Positions 25,561 through 34,031 of a DNA stretch of 64,000 nt are shown here, piece after piece. The stretch's first letter is position 1. Each line of letters starts with the position of its first letter. The DNA is from Cupidesulfovibrio sp000226255. Lineage in GTDB: Bacteria > Desulfobacterota > Desulfovibrionia > Desulfovibrionales > Desulfovibrionaceae. The stretch is taken from the NCBI RefSeq assembly GCF_003402415.2, contig NZ_AP036014.1, positions 372,001 to 436,000 on the forward strand, read 5' to 3'. Below the pieces are notes generated by a model. The model had not been told where the DNA came from. It worked only from the letters and a program-made list of their open reading frames with translations, and did no database searches. Position numbers and translations under genes: made by a program.

Positions 25561-28287
25561 TTACCTCCGTGACGGGGCCTGGGCGGCGCCGTCGGTCAGC
25601 ACATACCTGGTGGCGGGCCCCTTGCCCACCTTGCGGATGAAACCCTTGCGCACCATGTCCTGCAGGTCGTACTGCGCCGTGCGGATGGGTATCTCGTTGC
25701 CCACGATGTCCTGGTACTGGGTGCGGGTGATGCCGCCGTTGCGGCTGATGAATTCCCATGCGGCGCGCTGGCGCGGGTTCAGCGCGGACAGGGGCGGCAT
25801 GGCCTCCGCGCCCGGCCGGGCATTGCGGCCGTTGGCGCCCGGCGCGCCGGAAACATCAGCCCAGTCCGGGCCGCCCGCGCCGGAGGCGGCGGACACGATG
25901 CGCCCTGTCACAGGGTCGTACACGGTGCCGCCGGGCGCGCCATGCGATGCGCCGTCAACCGGGGCAGGAGGAGGCGGGGCCGACGGCCCGTAGCCCTGCC
26001 CCCCGGCGGGTGCGGTGGGCTGGCCCATGCCGGGCTGCATGGCCGGGGAAGGCGGCAGCAACGCGCCGTGGGACAAGGTGGGATCCAGTTCCGCGCCAAA
26101 GCGCAGATCCTCGGCGTACAGGGTGTCGCCTTCGGCGAAGGCCACGGCGCGGGTGATGCAGTTCTTCACCTCGCGCACGTTGCCGGGCCAGTCGTAGGCC
26201 AGCAGCTTTTCCAGCGCCCCGCGCGAAAGGCCCATGGCCGGACGCTTCAGGGTTTGCGCGGCCTGCTTCAGGAAGTAGTCGGCCAGGGCGGGGATGTCCT
26301 CGCGCCGATCACGCAAGGGGGGGGTGTTGATGGTGATCACCGCCAGCCGGTAGTACAGGTCTTCCCGGAAGGTGCCCTGACGCGCGCAGTCCTTCAGGTC
26401 CACGTTGGTGGCCGCGATGATGCGCGCGTCGAAGGGGATTTCGTCATCGCTGCCCAGGGGCCGGATGCGCCGCACGGAAAGGGCGCGCAGCAGCGCCTGC
26501 TGCACCTTGGGCGAGGCGTTGCCTATCTCGTCGAGGTGCAGCGTGCCGCCGTCGGCCGCCACGAACGCGCCCTTGCGTTCGCCCCGCGCCTCGGAAAAGG
26601 CCCCCTTCACGTGCCCGAACAGGGCGTCCAGCAGCAGGTTTTCATCCAGCGCCCCGCAATTGATGGAGATGAACGGCCCGCCCGCGCGGTCGCTGGTCAT
26701 GTGGATGGCCTCTGCCGCCAGTTCCTTGCCGGTGCCCGTCTCGCCGATGATCAGCACGTCCGCTTCCACGCCGGATGCCTTGCGTATCAGGCCGCGCAAG
26801 CCCCGCACGGCCTCGCTGGTGCCCACGATGCCGGGCATGGTGTCCTGCGGCGAAAGCTGGCTCTGCGGCTGCTGTTGCGCGATTTCCGTATCCAGGCAGA
26901 CCCGTTGCCGTCGCCGGGCGGTCTGGAAGTGCTCCTCGCGCTGGCGCAGGTCTTCGTTGCGCACGCGCAACGCCGCGAGCAGGTCATTGGTGGTCTGGCG
27001 CAGGGCCTCGGCCTCGGGGTGCACCCGCCCGAGTTCGATGGGGGTCATGTCGCCCGCCTCCAGCTTGCCGCTGGCTTCCTCGGCGATGTGGTGCAGGGGC
27101 CCCGCGATGCCGCGCCCCAGCATGCCCAGGATGAACGCCGAAACGGCGCTGGCGCACAGCCCGAACACGAACAGCGCGCCATACAGCTTGTACGACGCGG
27201 CCATGGCCAGGAAGCTGGTGTCCGTATAGGCGATGCCCCCCACCACCACGGTGCTGGCGCCCGGCCCTTCGCTGAAGGTGACTGGCGCGTAGCTGATGTA
27301 GAAGGCCCGGTTCATGGGCGAGGGGTCTTCCAGCATGGTGCCCAGGCGGCTCTGGCCGGAATTGCCGGACTGCACCTCGGTGACCATGCCCCAGTAGCGT
27401 TCCTGCTCCGGATTGGGGCGGAAGGCCGCCTCGAAGCCGGGGCGGCCGAAGTCGCCGCGCATGCCCGAGCGCACCGTGTCGGTGGAAAGTTCCAGGTTGG
27501 GATGTTCCGGCGATTCCGACTGGAACAGGATCCACCCGTGCGCGTCGAAGAAGAAGCTGCGGTGCTTTTCCGTCTCTTCCGGAAAGATGTACAGCGGCGA
27601 CCTGCGCGACGCATACACCGAGAGCACGTTGCGCAGGGCCAGCATGTCCACCGAAAGGGTGAGCAGCCCGGTCTGGTTGCCCGCGGCGTCCAGTACCGGG
27701 GTGGTCAGCCGCAGCACGTGCATGGACAGCCCTTGCACCGTGCCCGCCGTGGGCACGGAAGGGTAGACCACTTCCGTGGGCGCGGAAATGCGCACGAAGC
27801 CGGATTTCGGCTCTTGCGCGTTCTGGCGGGTCAGCGGGCCGAAACGGGTGGCCAGGGCCTGTTCCAGCGGCACCATCCACACATCGCGGCCGGTGTTCAG
27901 CAGCACCATGCGGTTGTCCGGCGTGGACCCCTGGTAGGCGATCTCGCGGTACAGGGTGCCCATGGTCTCGGCGCGGGTGCGCAGGTGGTGGGCCAGGGAC
28001 GCGGCGGAAATGTCGGTGCGGGCGAGGTACAGCAACTCGCGTCGGGCCTGCTGCAGCACCTGCTCCATCTCGTGGGCCTGCGCCAGCGTGGCCAGCAGCG
28101 AACTGCGCCCCAGCGCGTCGTGCAGGAAGTTCTGGGAAATGCGGTGAGCGATGACCCCGCTGATGACCAGCAGCAGCATGAACGCGGGCAGCGCGGCGAA
28201 GAGCAATCGCTTGGCGATGCTCCATTCCGCGAAGTTGCCTTCCAGCCGAAAGAGGGTGCCGAACAGCGGTGGCCTGTAGTAGCGCAT
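25561..28287 (-). CDS. membrane-anchored sigma-54-dependent transcriptional activator
   Basis: A 908-residue regulator. Transmembrane helices near 30-52 and 370-392 flank a periplasmic Cache-like sensor, and a HAMP-like segment follows (about 395-455). The AAA+ domain (about 490-720) has Walker A GETGTGKE, Walker B GGTLHLDEIG and the WPGNVREVKN motif. The sigma-54-contacting loop reads GAFSEA instead of the usual GAFTGA. A 120-residue Pro/Gly-rich linker leads to a C-terminal winged-helix-like region (RTAQYDLQDMVRKGFIRKV) where most family members carry a Fis-type helix-turn-helix. The ATG at 28287 has GGGAG upstream. It is divergent from an operon with a perfect sigma-54 promoter, which it most likely controls in response to a periplasmic signal. 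Confidence 0.92.
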   Translation of the reverse strand: MRYYRPPLFGTLFRLEGNFAEWSIAKRLLFAALPAFMLLLVISGVIAHRISQNFLHDALGRSSLLATLAQAHEMEQVLQQARRELLYLARTDISAASLAHHLRTRAETMGTLYREIAYQGSTPDNRMVLLNTGRDVWMVPLEQALATRFGPLTRQNAQEPKSGFVRISAPTEVVYPSVPTAGTVQGLSMHVLRLTTPVLDAAGNQTGLLTLSVDMLALRNVLSVYASRRSPLYIFPEETEKHRSFFFDAHGWILFQSESPEHPNLELSTDTVRSGMRGDFGRPGFEAAFRPNPEQERYWGMVTEVQSGNSGQSRLGTMLEDPSPMNRAFYISYAPVTFSEGPGASTVVVGGIAYTDTSFLAMAASYKLYGALFVFGLCASAVSAFILGMLGRGIAGPLHHIAEEASGKLEAGDMTPIELGRVHPEAEALRQTTNDLLAALRVRNEDLRQREEHFQTARRRQRVCLDTEIAQQQPQSQLSPQDTMPGIVGTSEAVRGLRGLIRKASGVEADVLIIGETGTGKELAAEAIHMTSDRAGGPFISINCGALDENLLLDALFGHVKGAFSEARGERKGAFVAADGGTLHLDEIGNASPKVQQALLRALSVRRIRPLGSDDEIPFDARIIAATNVDLKDCARQGTFREDLYYRLAVITINTPPLRDRREDIPALADYFLKQAAQTLKRPAMGLSRGALEKLLAYDWPGNVREVKNCITRAVAFAEGDTLYAEDLRFGAELDPTLSHGALLPPSPAMQPGMGQPTAPAGGQGYGPSAPPPPAPVDGASHGAPGGTVYDPVTGRIVSAASGAGGPDWADVSGAPGANGRNARPGAEAMPPLSALNPRQRAAWEFISRNGGITRTQYQDIVGNEIPIRTAQYDLQDMVRKGFIRKVGKGPATRYVLTDGAAQAPSRR

Positions 28288-28592
28288 GCCATCTCCCTGT
28301 GTGGGTGGTGGCGGACGGGTGTCCGGGGTGAAAGGCGGGCCGCCGGGCGGGCGCACCGCAATCGCGTGGCTGCTTCCGCCCGCCTCGCCGGGGGCCGGGC
28401 CGTGCGGAAATTGCGGTGGCGGGTGCGCCGACGCACGCCGCGCCTCGTTGGTGCGAGGGGGTACGGTATTGCTTATGGGCGCTTCCTCTGCCTTTCGCAA
28501 CCTGTCGTCGCCAACGGCGGGTGCGGCTGAAAGCGGAGGCGCCCCGTTGCGGCATCGCTTGAGAAATTAGGTACAATGCTTTGCGCAATCAT

Positions 28593-28607
28593 GCAAGCGC
28601 GACTTGC
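28593..28607. promoter_or_regulatory. candidate upstream activator site
   Basis: GCAAGCGCGACTTGC is an interrupted palindrome (GCAAG/CTTGC) centred about 50 bases upstream of the -24 element. TTGCGC occurs at 28581 and again at 28604. Placement and symmetry fit an enhancer site for the divergently encoded sigma-54 activator; binding is inferred. Confidence 0.45.
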
Positions 28608-28650
28608 GCGAATGTCATTTAGTTAATTAAAATAAGACAATTGAAAATAA

Positions 28651-28667
28651 TGGCACGCGGGTTGCTA
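28651..28667 (+). promoter_or_regulatory. perfect sigma-54 promoter
   Basis: TGGCACGCGGGTTGCTA matches the consensus TGGCAC-N5-TTGCW at every defined base, with GG and GC ten bases apart. It lies 180 bases before the first gene of the TauE operon and divergent from a sigma-54 activator gene. The surrounding 560-base gap (28288-28846) has an unusually AT-rich patch just upstream (28610-28650). Confidence 0.92.
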
Positions 28668-28846
28668 TGTCCTTTTCGCGCGGCGGCTACCGCGCAACGG
28701 ACAGGACCAAAACCGCACTCCAAGGGGGGGTGCGGGTGGACGGAAAGGCGGGCTCCACCGCCGGACGGGATCGCGAAAGGCGAGGACGGGCCGGAGGCGG
28801 AAGCCGAAAAGGGCGGCAGGGGCTGCCCGCAACCTGGAGGATGCAC

Positions 28847-29140
28847 ATGAGAAGGATCAAGACGCTGTTCATGTCGCTGCTGACGTTCGTGCTGGCCATT
28901 CCCGGCCTGGCGCTGGCCGCTGGCGGCGGTGGCGCACCCGTGGTCATCGTGGCCGACACCCGCAAGCTGGACGGCATCATGGCCTGGTGGGCCAACCTGT
29001 ACAACGAAAGCCACGTGCAGTTCACCACCCTCACCATCATTCTTATCCCGCTGGTGGGCGTGATCTTCGGCGTCATCGCCGACATCGTGATGAACTGGAT
29101 CGGCATCGACCTGAAGTCCCGCGAACTGGCCGAGCACTAG
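28847..29140 (+). CDS. small membrane protein, first gene of the TauE operon
   Basis: A 97-residue protein. An N-terminal hydrophobic stretch ending AIPGLALAAGGGG looks like a cleaved signal peptide. A second helix (TTLTIILIPLVGVIFGVIADIVMNWIGI) lies at about 60-87, with a charged C-terminus. The intervening 35 residues (VVIVADTRKLDGIMAWWANLYNESH, split here by function only) would face the periplasm. GGAGG precedes the ATG; an ATG two codons earlier is too close to it. It is 28 bases upstream of the exporter gene and driven by the sigma-54 promoter. No family is recognised; it may be an accessory subunit of the exporter. Confidence 0.8.
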   Translation: MRRIKTLFMSLLTFVLAIPGLALAAGGGGAPVVIVADTRKLDGIMAWWANLYNESHVQFTTLTIILIPLVGVIFGVIADIVMNWIGIDLKSRELAEH

Positions 29141-29168
29141 GCCGCGCCCGTACCAAAGGAGAACAACG

Positions 29169-30221
29169 ATGGAATGGCTCTATATCCTCATGCCCATCGC
29201 GGGCGTTAAGATCTTCTGGCCCGGCCTGATCATTCTCGGCGTGGGCGTCGGCATCATCGGCGGCTTCTTCGGCATGGGCGGCGCGTGGATGGTCACCCCC
29301 GGCCTGAACATTCTCGGCTTTCCCATGGCCTTCGCCATCGGGACGGACATCGCCCACATGGCGGGCAAGTCGCTCATCTCCACCATGCGCCACGGCAAGT
29401 TCGGCAACGTGGACTACAAGCTGGGGATGATCATGCTGGTGGGCACCGTCGTGGGCTTTGAAGTGGGCGCACAGATGGTCATGTGGCTTGAGCGCGTGGG
29501 CAACGTCGAAAAGGTCGTGCGCTGGATCTACATCGCCCTGCTGACCATGATCGCGTGGATGGTCTTCCACGACGTGGCCAAGCGCCGTGAAAAGGAACGC
29601 CAGGCCGCCGCAAAGGGTGAAACGCTGGCCGCCGGCACCACCGGCGTCGAGTGGCACAAGACCCTGCACAAGATCAAGATTCCCCCCATGGTGCACCTGA
29701 AGGAAGCCGGCATCTACTGCTCCGCCTGGCTGCCCATCATCGTCAGCTTCGCCACCGGCTGGCTGGCCGGCATCCTGGGCATCGGCGGCGGTCTCATCCG
29801 CATGCCCGCCCTCATCTACCTCATCGGCTGCCCGACCCACGTGGCCGTCGGCACCGACCTTTTCGAAGTCATGATCTCCGGCCTCTACGGCGCCGCCACC
29901 TACACCTACAAGGGCCGCACCGAACTCGTCGCCGCCATGATCATGCTGGTGGGCGCTTCCGTCGGCGCGCAGGTGGGCGCGGTGGCGACCAAGTACATCA
30001 AGGGCTACGGCATCCGCATCGCCTTCGGCCTCGCCGTGGTCGGCTGCGCCATCTCCATCCTCATGAAGCTCGTGCAGCCCTGGCTGCCGCAGTTCAAGAG
30101 CGTGCTCGACGCTGGCGCCACCGTGCTGGTGCTGGGTCTCGTGACCTGCATGTCGCTCTACATCTTCGTGCGCATGGTGCAGGGTGTGAAGGTTGAACTG
30201 GCCCGCAAGAAGGCCGCCTAG
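29169..30221 (+). CDS. TauE/SafE-family sulfite/organosulfonate exporter
   Basis: A 350-residue polytopic inner-membrane protein with eight or nine hydrophobic segments. The family signature occurs twice: GVGVGIIGGFFGMGGAWMV near 17-36, with a counterpart AGILGIGGGLIRMPALIYL near 198-216. Each repeat is followed by a 'G(T)D' motif (AIGTDIAH, AVGTDLFEV). TauE/SafE proteins export sulfite, sulfoacetate or related anions, or import sulfur compounds. A cytoplasmic loop near 135-165 is charged. AAAGGAG lies upstream of the ATG. Expression is probably under the sigma-54 activator encoded divergently. The actual substrate is not determinable. Confidence 0.92.
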   Translation: MEWLYILMPIAGVKIFWPGLIILGVGVGIIGGFFGMGGAWMVTPGLNILGFPMAFAIGTDIAHMAGKSLISTMRHGKFGNVDYKLGMIMLVGTVVGFEVGAQMVMWLERVGNVEKVVRWIYIALLTMIAWMVFHDVAKRREKERQAAAKGETLAAGTTGVEWHKTLHKIKIPPMVHLKEAGIYCSAWLPIIVSFATGWLAGILGIGGGLIRMPALIYLIGCPTHVAVGTDLFEVMISGLYGAATYTYKGRTELVAAMIMLVGASVGAQVGAVATKYIKGYGIRIAFGLAVVGCAISILMKLVQPWLPQFKSVLDAGATVLVLGLVTCMSLYIFVRMVQGVKVELARKKAA

Positions 30222-30250
30222 CCGTATCGCACGAGAGAAGGAGAAAACAT

Positions 30251-30856
30251 ATGAGACGCTTTCTGCTGATGCTGCTCGTGGTGGCGCTGCCCCTCGGCCT
30301 CGTGGGCTGCGGCGAATACGGCAAGGTGGACCAGGGCCGGGTGATCGCATACGACAAGAACGCGAAAACCGTCACCCTGATCCAGGACAAGGCCATGGAG
30401 CCGCTGAACCCGGACTACTCCATTCTGCCCCCGCACACCTACAAGCTGCCCACCGACCCCGCCGAAATGGGGCCGGAGCCCAGGGCTGGCCAGCGCATGA
30501 AGCTGGACACCAAGGCCAACATCATCCGCATCTTCAACACCAAGACCCAGGCGTTTGAAGACATTGCCTTCAAGATGGTGGACCTGCAGGAGAACATCGA
30601 CCGCAACCATCCGCTGGTGTACGACAAGGCCACGGAAACCGCGAAGAAGTTCCCCATGGTGGACCGCGACAAGAAGACCGTGACCATCTACTCCGGTCGC
30701 CAGAAGATGCTGTGCACCATCTCGATGCCTGACGAATACTTCGCCCTGCCCGATTCCACCTGGGACGCCGGCGACGAAGTGCGCGTGTACTACAAGGTCG
30801 AGGGCGTGTCCCTGCGCTTCATGAACATCACCAAGACCGACATCTTCAAGAAGTAG
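30251..30856 (+). CDS. DUF4881 lipoprotein
   Basis: A 201-residue lipoprotein. The signal peptide ends in the lipobox LVGC at about residue 19-22, so the mature protein is anchored through Cys. The soluble part contains DQGRVIAYDKNAKTVTLIQD, DVSFRF-like strands and DEVRVYYKVEGVSLRFMN, a beta-rich fold matching what I remember as DUF4881, known mainly from Desulfovibrio. AGAAGGAG precedes the start. It is the third gene of the sigma-54-controlled operon, 29 bases after the exporter. It may bind the exported anion or a partner in the periplasm; function is unestablished. Confidence 0.85.
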   Translation: MRRFLLMLLVVALPLGLVGCGEYGKVDQGRVIAYDKNAKTVTLIQDKAMEPLNPDYSILPPHTYKLPTDPAEMGPEPRAGQRMKLDTKANIIRIFNTKTQAFEDIAFKMVDLQENIDRNHPLVYDKATETAKKFPMVDRDKKTVTIYSGRQKMLCTISMPDEYFALPDSTWDAGDEVRVYYKVEGVSLRFMNITKTDIFKK

Positions 30857-30864
30857 CCAGACGG

Positions 30865-30890
30865 CGGCGGGGCTGGCGACAGCCCCGCCG
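30865..30890 (+). terminator. intra-operon GC hairpin (attenuator?)
   Basis: CGGCGGGGCT and AGCCCCGCCG form a perfect 10-bp stem with a six-base loop, eight bases after the lipoprotein stop and before the next gene of the operon. A pyrimidine run rich in C rather than T follows. It may partly terminate transcription or protect the upstream mRNA. Confidence 0.5.
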
Positions 30891-30994
30891 CTTCCCCCCC
30901 TTCCGCCCCGCCATCCCCCCCGCACGGGGAGTGATGATGGCGGGCCGGAACGGGCGGAAGAAGCCCGGCGGACATCAAGACAAGGAGCGACACC

Positions 30995-31219
30995 GTGGAA
31001 GACCAGATGGATTACGCAACCACCGTGGCCCACAAGCTGCTGGTGCTGACCATGAACCTGCTGGCCATCGCGGCGGTGTGCGCGGGCATGTACCGCGCCT
31101 CGTTCGCGCCGGACGAATTCACCCCGGTGTTCTTCAAGACGTTCTTCGCGGTGCTCGCGCCCTCGCTGGTGCTTGGCTGGTGCTGCAAGCGCTGGCTGCG
31201 CGCCCGGGGGCAGGCGTGA
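30995..31219 (+). CDS. small two-helix membrane protein
   Basis: A 74-residue protein with helices at about 12-33 (LLVLTMNLLAIAAVCAGMYR) and 42-64 (FFKTFFAVLAPSLVLGWCC), and a basic C-terminus (KRWLRARGQA). The start is GTG at 30995 with AAGGAG seven bases upstream; the ATG four codons later is possible but lacks spacing. Its stop overlaps the GTG start of the next gene (GTGA), so the two are translationally coupled. It is unrecognised. The shared operon suggests a role with the TauE exporter or the adjacent membrane protein. Confidence 0.78.
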   Translation: MEDQMDYATTVAHKLLVLTMNLLAIAAVCAGMYRASFAPDEFTPVFFKTFFAVLAPSLVLGWCCKRWLRARGQA

Positions 31220-32052
31220 CCAGATCGGTGCATCTGGCGCGCCTGCACCGGCGTTCCGGAAAGGTGGCGTTGCTGCTGCTGCTGGTCTGCGCCTTCAGCC
31301 TGGTGGACGGGCTGGCGGGCAGGATGCAGCAGGGCTTCAACAGCACCAGCGCCCTGCCCGGCGGCGAATACCCGGTAAGCGGGCCGCTGCCGCCACAGAC
31401 CGAAACCATAGAGGACATGGTGATCGAAGGCGGCACCGATGACAGGCAGGTGCGCCTTGTGCCCTATGAGATCTATTCCGGCTACTGGCTGGGCGGCAAG
31501 ATGTGGCGCGGGGCCATCAAGGTGGGGGCCAACCCGGCCTCGGGCGAATACGTCATTCGCGTGCGCGACAAGTTTGGCGAAAAACAGAACCCCACACTGA
31601 TCTTCGTGGTGCAGGTCTGGCCCGACGAAGCCACCATGAAGGCCAACGCGCCGGAACGGCTTACCCGTTGGTTCGGCATAGATCCCTTCGGCCTGGCCGT
31701 ACTGGTGCTGCCGTTCGCCCTGCTGGCCGGGTTCGGCAACTTCATGCTGGGCCGGGCCTGGAGCCGGGCGCTGCTGGCCGAACGCAGCGCGGAAATCTAC
31801 AAGCTGCTGCCAGCGCCCGACGGCGGCGGCAAGGACGTGACCTTCGGGCTGGGGGTGCAGCACGGGGCAAGCCCGGGCATGCGCTGCCGCATCCGCAGGC
31901 CGGACGGCGCCCCGGTGGGCGAGGCGCGGGTGGTGGAATGCACCGCGCGCGACTGCGTGGCCCGCGTGCCGCATGAACTGGACGTGCGGCCCGGCGACGT
32001 GGTGACCCTGCCCGAGTTGGCGGAGCCGCCCGTGGCAACGCTGGGTGCGTGA
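31216..32052 (+). CDS. membrane protein with two helices, conserved hypothetical
   Basis: A 278-residue protein. One helix lies near 14-33 (VALLLLLVCAFSLVDGLAG) and one near 158-180 (PFGLAVLVLPFALLAGFGNF). Between them a periplasmic domain of about 120 residues contains GEYPVSGPLPPQTETIEDM, EIYSGYWLGGKMWRG and YVIRVRDKFGE. The cytoplasmic C-terminal 95 residues include MRCRIRRPDGAPVGEARVVE. No family is recognised. The start GTG overlaps the preceding stop by four bases. The topology would suit a signalling or assembly partner for the exporter operon. Confidence 0.8.
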   Translation: MTRSVHLARLHRRSGKVALLLLLVCAFSLVDGLAGRMQQGFNSTSALPGGEYPVSGPLPPQTETIEDMVIEGGTDDRQVRLVPYEIYSGYWLGGKMWRGAIKVGANPASGEYVIRVRDKFGEKQNPTLIFVVQVWPDEATMKANAPERLTRWFGIDPFGLAVLVLPFALLAGFGNFMLGRAWSRALLAERSAEIYKLLPAPDGGGKDVTFGLGVQHGASPGMRCRIRRPDGAPVGEARVVECTARDCVARVPHELDVRPGDVVTLPELAEPPVATLGA

Positions 32053-32120
32053 CGGACGCGGCGACCTGGCCAGACCGGCCACCGTGGCGGCCACGATGGC
32101 TGACGGACGAGGAGACGAGC

Positions 32121-32531
32121 ATGGATTGCCCTGAACTGCTGAAGCGTTGCCGCATCCTGCTGGTGGACGACGAGGACGGCTTTCGCGACGCGCTGCTGCG
32201 CCGCATGCGCAAGCGCGGCGTGACCATGGACGGCGTGGGCAGCGGCCGCGCGGCGCTGGATTGGCTGGCCCGCCAGGCCGTGGACGTGGTGATCCTGGAC
32301 ATCCAGCTTGGCGACATGGACGGCCGCGACGTGCTGCGCGAAATCCGCAAGTCCGGCGGCGAAGACCCGGCGGTGATCATCCTGAGCGGGCACGCCTATA
32401 CCGACATCGCCCTGGACGCCATGCGCGCCGGGGCCAGCGACTACCTGCTCAAGCCCTGCCCGGTGGAGGAATTGCTGGAGCGCATCGAGACCGCGTTCGA
32501 GCAGGTGCTGGAGCGGCGCGCCGCGCAATAA
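32121..32531 (+). CDS. response regulator (REC only), last gene of the TauE operon
   Basis: A 136-residue receiver domain: RILLVDDEDGFRDAL, acceptor Asp in VVILDIQLGDMDG near 54, switch Ser in IILSGHAY and Lys in YLLKPCPVEEL. It is a close relative of the regulator at 18492 and has the same KPC variant. The ATG at 32121 has GAGGAG upstream and is preferred. A GTG at 32049 would overlap the previous stop and add 24 residues. No kinase is encoded nearby, so its phosphodonor must be elsewhere. Its place in a sigma-54 operon suggests feedback or cross-talk with another kinase. Confidence 0.88.
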   Translation: MDCPELLKRCRILLVDDEDGFRDALLRRMRKRGVTMDGVGSGRAALDWLARQAVDVVILDIQLGDMDGRDVLREIRKSGGEDPAVIILSGHAYTDIALDAMRAGASDYLLKPCPVEELLERIETAFEQVLERRAAQ

Positions 32532-32655
32532 AGGCAGGGGGCAGAGGGAACAGCCTCAAGGGGCAGGCACATGAATTTCGCCGGGTAACCCCGGCACGGC
32601 GGAAAGCCGCCGCACGTGTTCCACGACAGCAGCATACGCCCATCCCCCCTCGCGG

Positions 32656-32704
32656 TCCGGGGCGGAACCTTCGCAGCAGACGGTTCCGCCCCGGACTCAT
32701 TTTT
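32656..32704 (+). terminator. Rho-independent terminator of the TauE operon
   Basis: TCCGGGGCGGAACC and GGTTCCGCCCCGGA form a perfect 14-bp stem with a 12-base loop, followed by CTCATTTTT. It lies about 125 bases after the response-regulator stop. The remaining gap to 32875 holds nothing recognisable. Confidence 0.88.
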
Positions 32705-32875
32705 CGGGGGCGGCGTCTGGCCCGGAGTGGAGGTGGCGGGGGGAGCAGTGCGGGAGGGCGGCGGGGGGATACGGATACGCGGCGCGCCATCCGCCCCGGT
32801 GGTGCGGATGGCGAAATGTCATGGGGGCAGGGTTGGGACAGCCGGCGGGCATGCGGGCGCGCCGCATGCGCGGGG

Positions 32876-33808
32876 TCAGTCGCGCAGCAGCACCCAGGTC
32901 AGTTCGTGCTTGTTGTGGGCAAGGTGCAACAGGCGCGACCCTGGCACCGCCGCGAAGGCGCGGGCCGTGGCGTGGTCCGTTTCCGCCTGGAACTTCAGGG
33001 TGCACACGAAGTTGCGGCACTGGCCCAGTTCCAGCCAGCGGCCCACGGTGGCCAGCAGCCTGTCGGGGTAGCAGATCACGTCCGAGAACAGCCAGTCCAC
33101 GGCCCCGGCGTGGCGCGGGTCCAGCCCGAAGGCGCTGCCGGTGCAGAAGTTCACGTTGGGGTGGCGGGCGATGTGCGGGGCGATGTCCGCCTTGTCCACG
33201 CTGAACACCCGCGCGCCCAGTTCCGCCAGCACCCAGGTCCAGCCGCCGGGGCAGCTGCCCAGGTCCAGGCACAGTTCGCCGGGGCCGGGCCGCTTTCCCA
33301 GGATGGTGAACAGTTCCCACAGCTTCAGGTAGGCGCGGGTGGGCGGCACGGTGCGGTTTTCCTCAAAGCGGGGTTCACCGTCGGGAAAGGGGCTGGAACA
33401 CCGGGCGGAGGCCAGCACAAGGTCCGGCTCCCACAATGTCCACGAGCCCAGCGGGGCCGTGGGCGGCGCATCGCCAAAGGCCACGGGGCGGGCGGCCACC
33501 CGGGGCAGCTGCTCCTGGACCAGCGCGGCCCGGCGGTGGTGGCCGGTGGCGTGCAGGTGCCAGTTGCGCTGGATGGCCTTCAGCTTGCGGGCCGCGTCGC
33601 CGATGGAGGCCACGGGCATGGACACGGGCTCCAGCCACACGTTCTGGGCCCAGGCCGCCGGACGGGGCGGCCCCTGCGCGACGACCAGCCGCCCGCGCAC
33701 ATCCAGCACCCGCGCGCCTTGCAGGTCTTCGAGTTCATGGACGAGGTCGTCCGTGAACCCGGCGGCGGCGATGTAGATGGTGCGGTCGGCGAGCGGCGTG
33801 GCGGTCAT
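32876..33808 (-). CDS. RlmM/FtsJ-like SAM-dependent RNA methyltransferase
   Basis: A 310-residue protein. The C-terminal half is a Rossmann methyltransferase whose SAM motif LCLDLGSCPGGWTWVLAELGA (near 178-198, slightly shortened here to its core DLGSCPGGWTW) matches RlmM and FtsJ 2'-O-methyltransferases. SRPYLKLWE-type RAYLKLWELF precedes it, and WLFSDVICYPDRLL supplies the acidic catalytic region. The N-terminal half (about 1-140) may be a THUMP-like RNA-binding part. RlmM methylates C2498 of 23S rRNA in E. coli; orthology is plausible but not proven. The ATG at 33808 has AGGA upstream. The gene stands alone, convergent with the TauE operon. Confidence 0.82.
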   Translation of the reverse strand: MTATPLADRTIYIAAAGFTDDLVHELEDLQGARVLDVRGRLVVAQGPPRPAAWAQNVWLEPVSMPVASIGDAARKLKAIQRNWHLHATGHHRRAALVQEQLPRVAARPVAFGDAPPTAPLGSWTLWEPDLVLASARCSSPFPDGEPRFEENRTVPPTRAYLKLWELFTILGKRPGPGELCLDLGSCPGGWTWVLAELGARVFSVDKADIAPHIARHPNVNFCTGSAFGLDPRHAGAVDWLFSDVICYPDRLLATVGRWLELGQCRNFVCTLKFQAETDHATARAFAAVPGSRLLHLAHNKHELTWVLLRD

Positions 33809-34031
33809 GGGTGTCCTGTGGCGGCGTTGGCGATCGGTGCGGGTTGCAGTATGCGGGAATGGCCGCGGCAGGTTCGGAATGGGCCAGGCGCCCTGCGGCG
33901 GCGTGGGCGTGGCTGTAGCGCGGCGCGGCGCGTCTGGCAAGCCGTGGGGCATTGGCGAGGCCGAGCGCGTTACAAGACGCCGCCGACGGGCGGGTGCATG
34001 GCGGCTGCATGGCGGATGGTGACCGGGGCTC

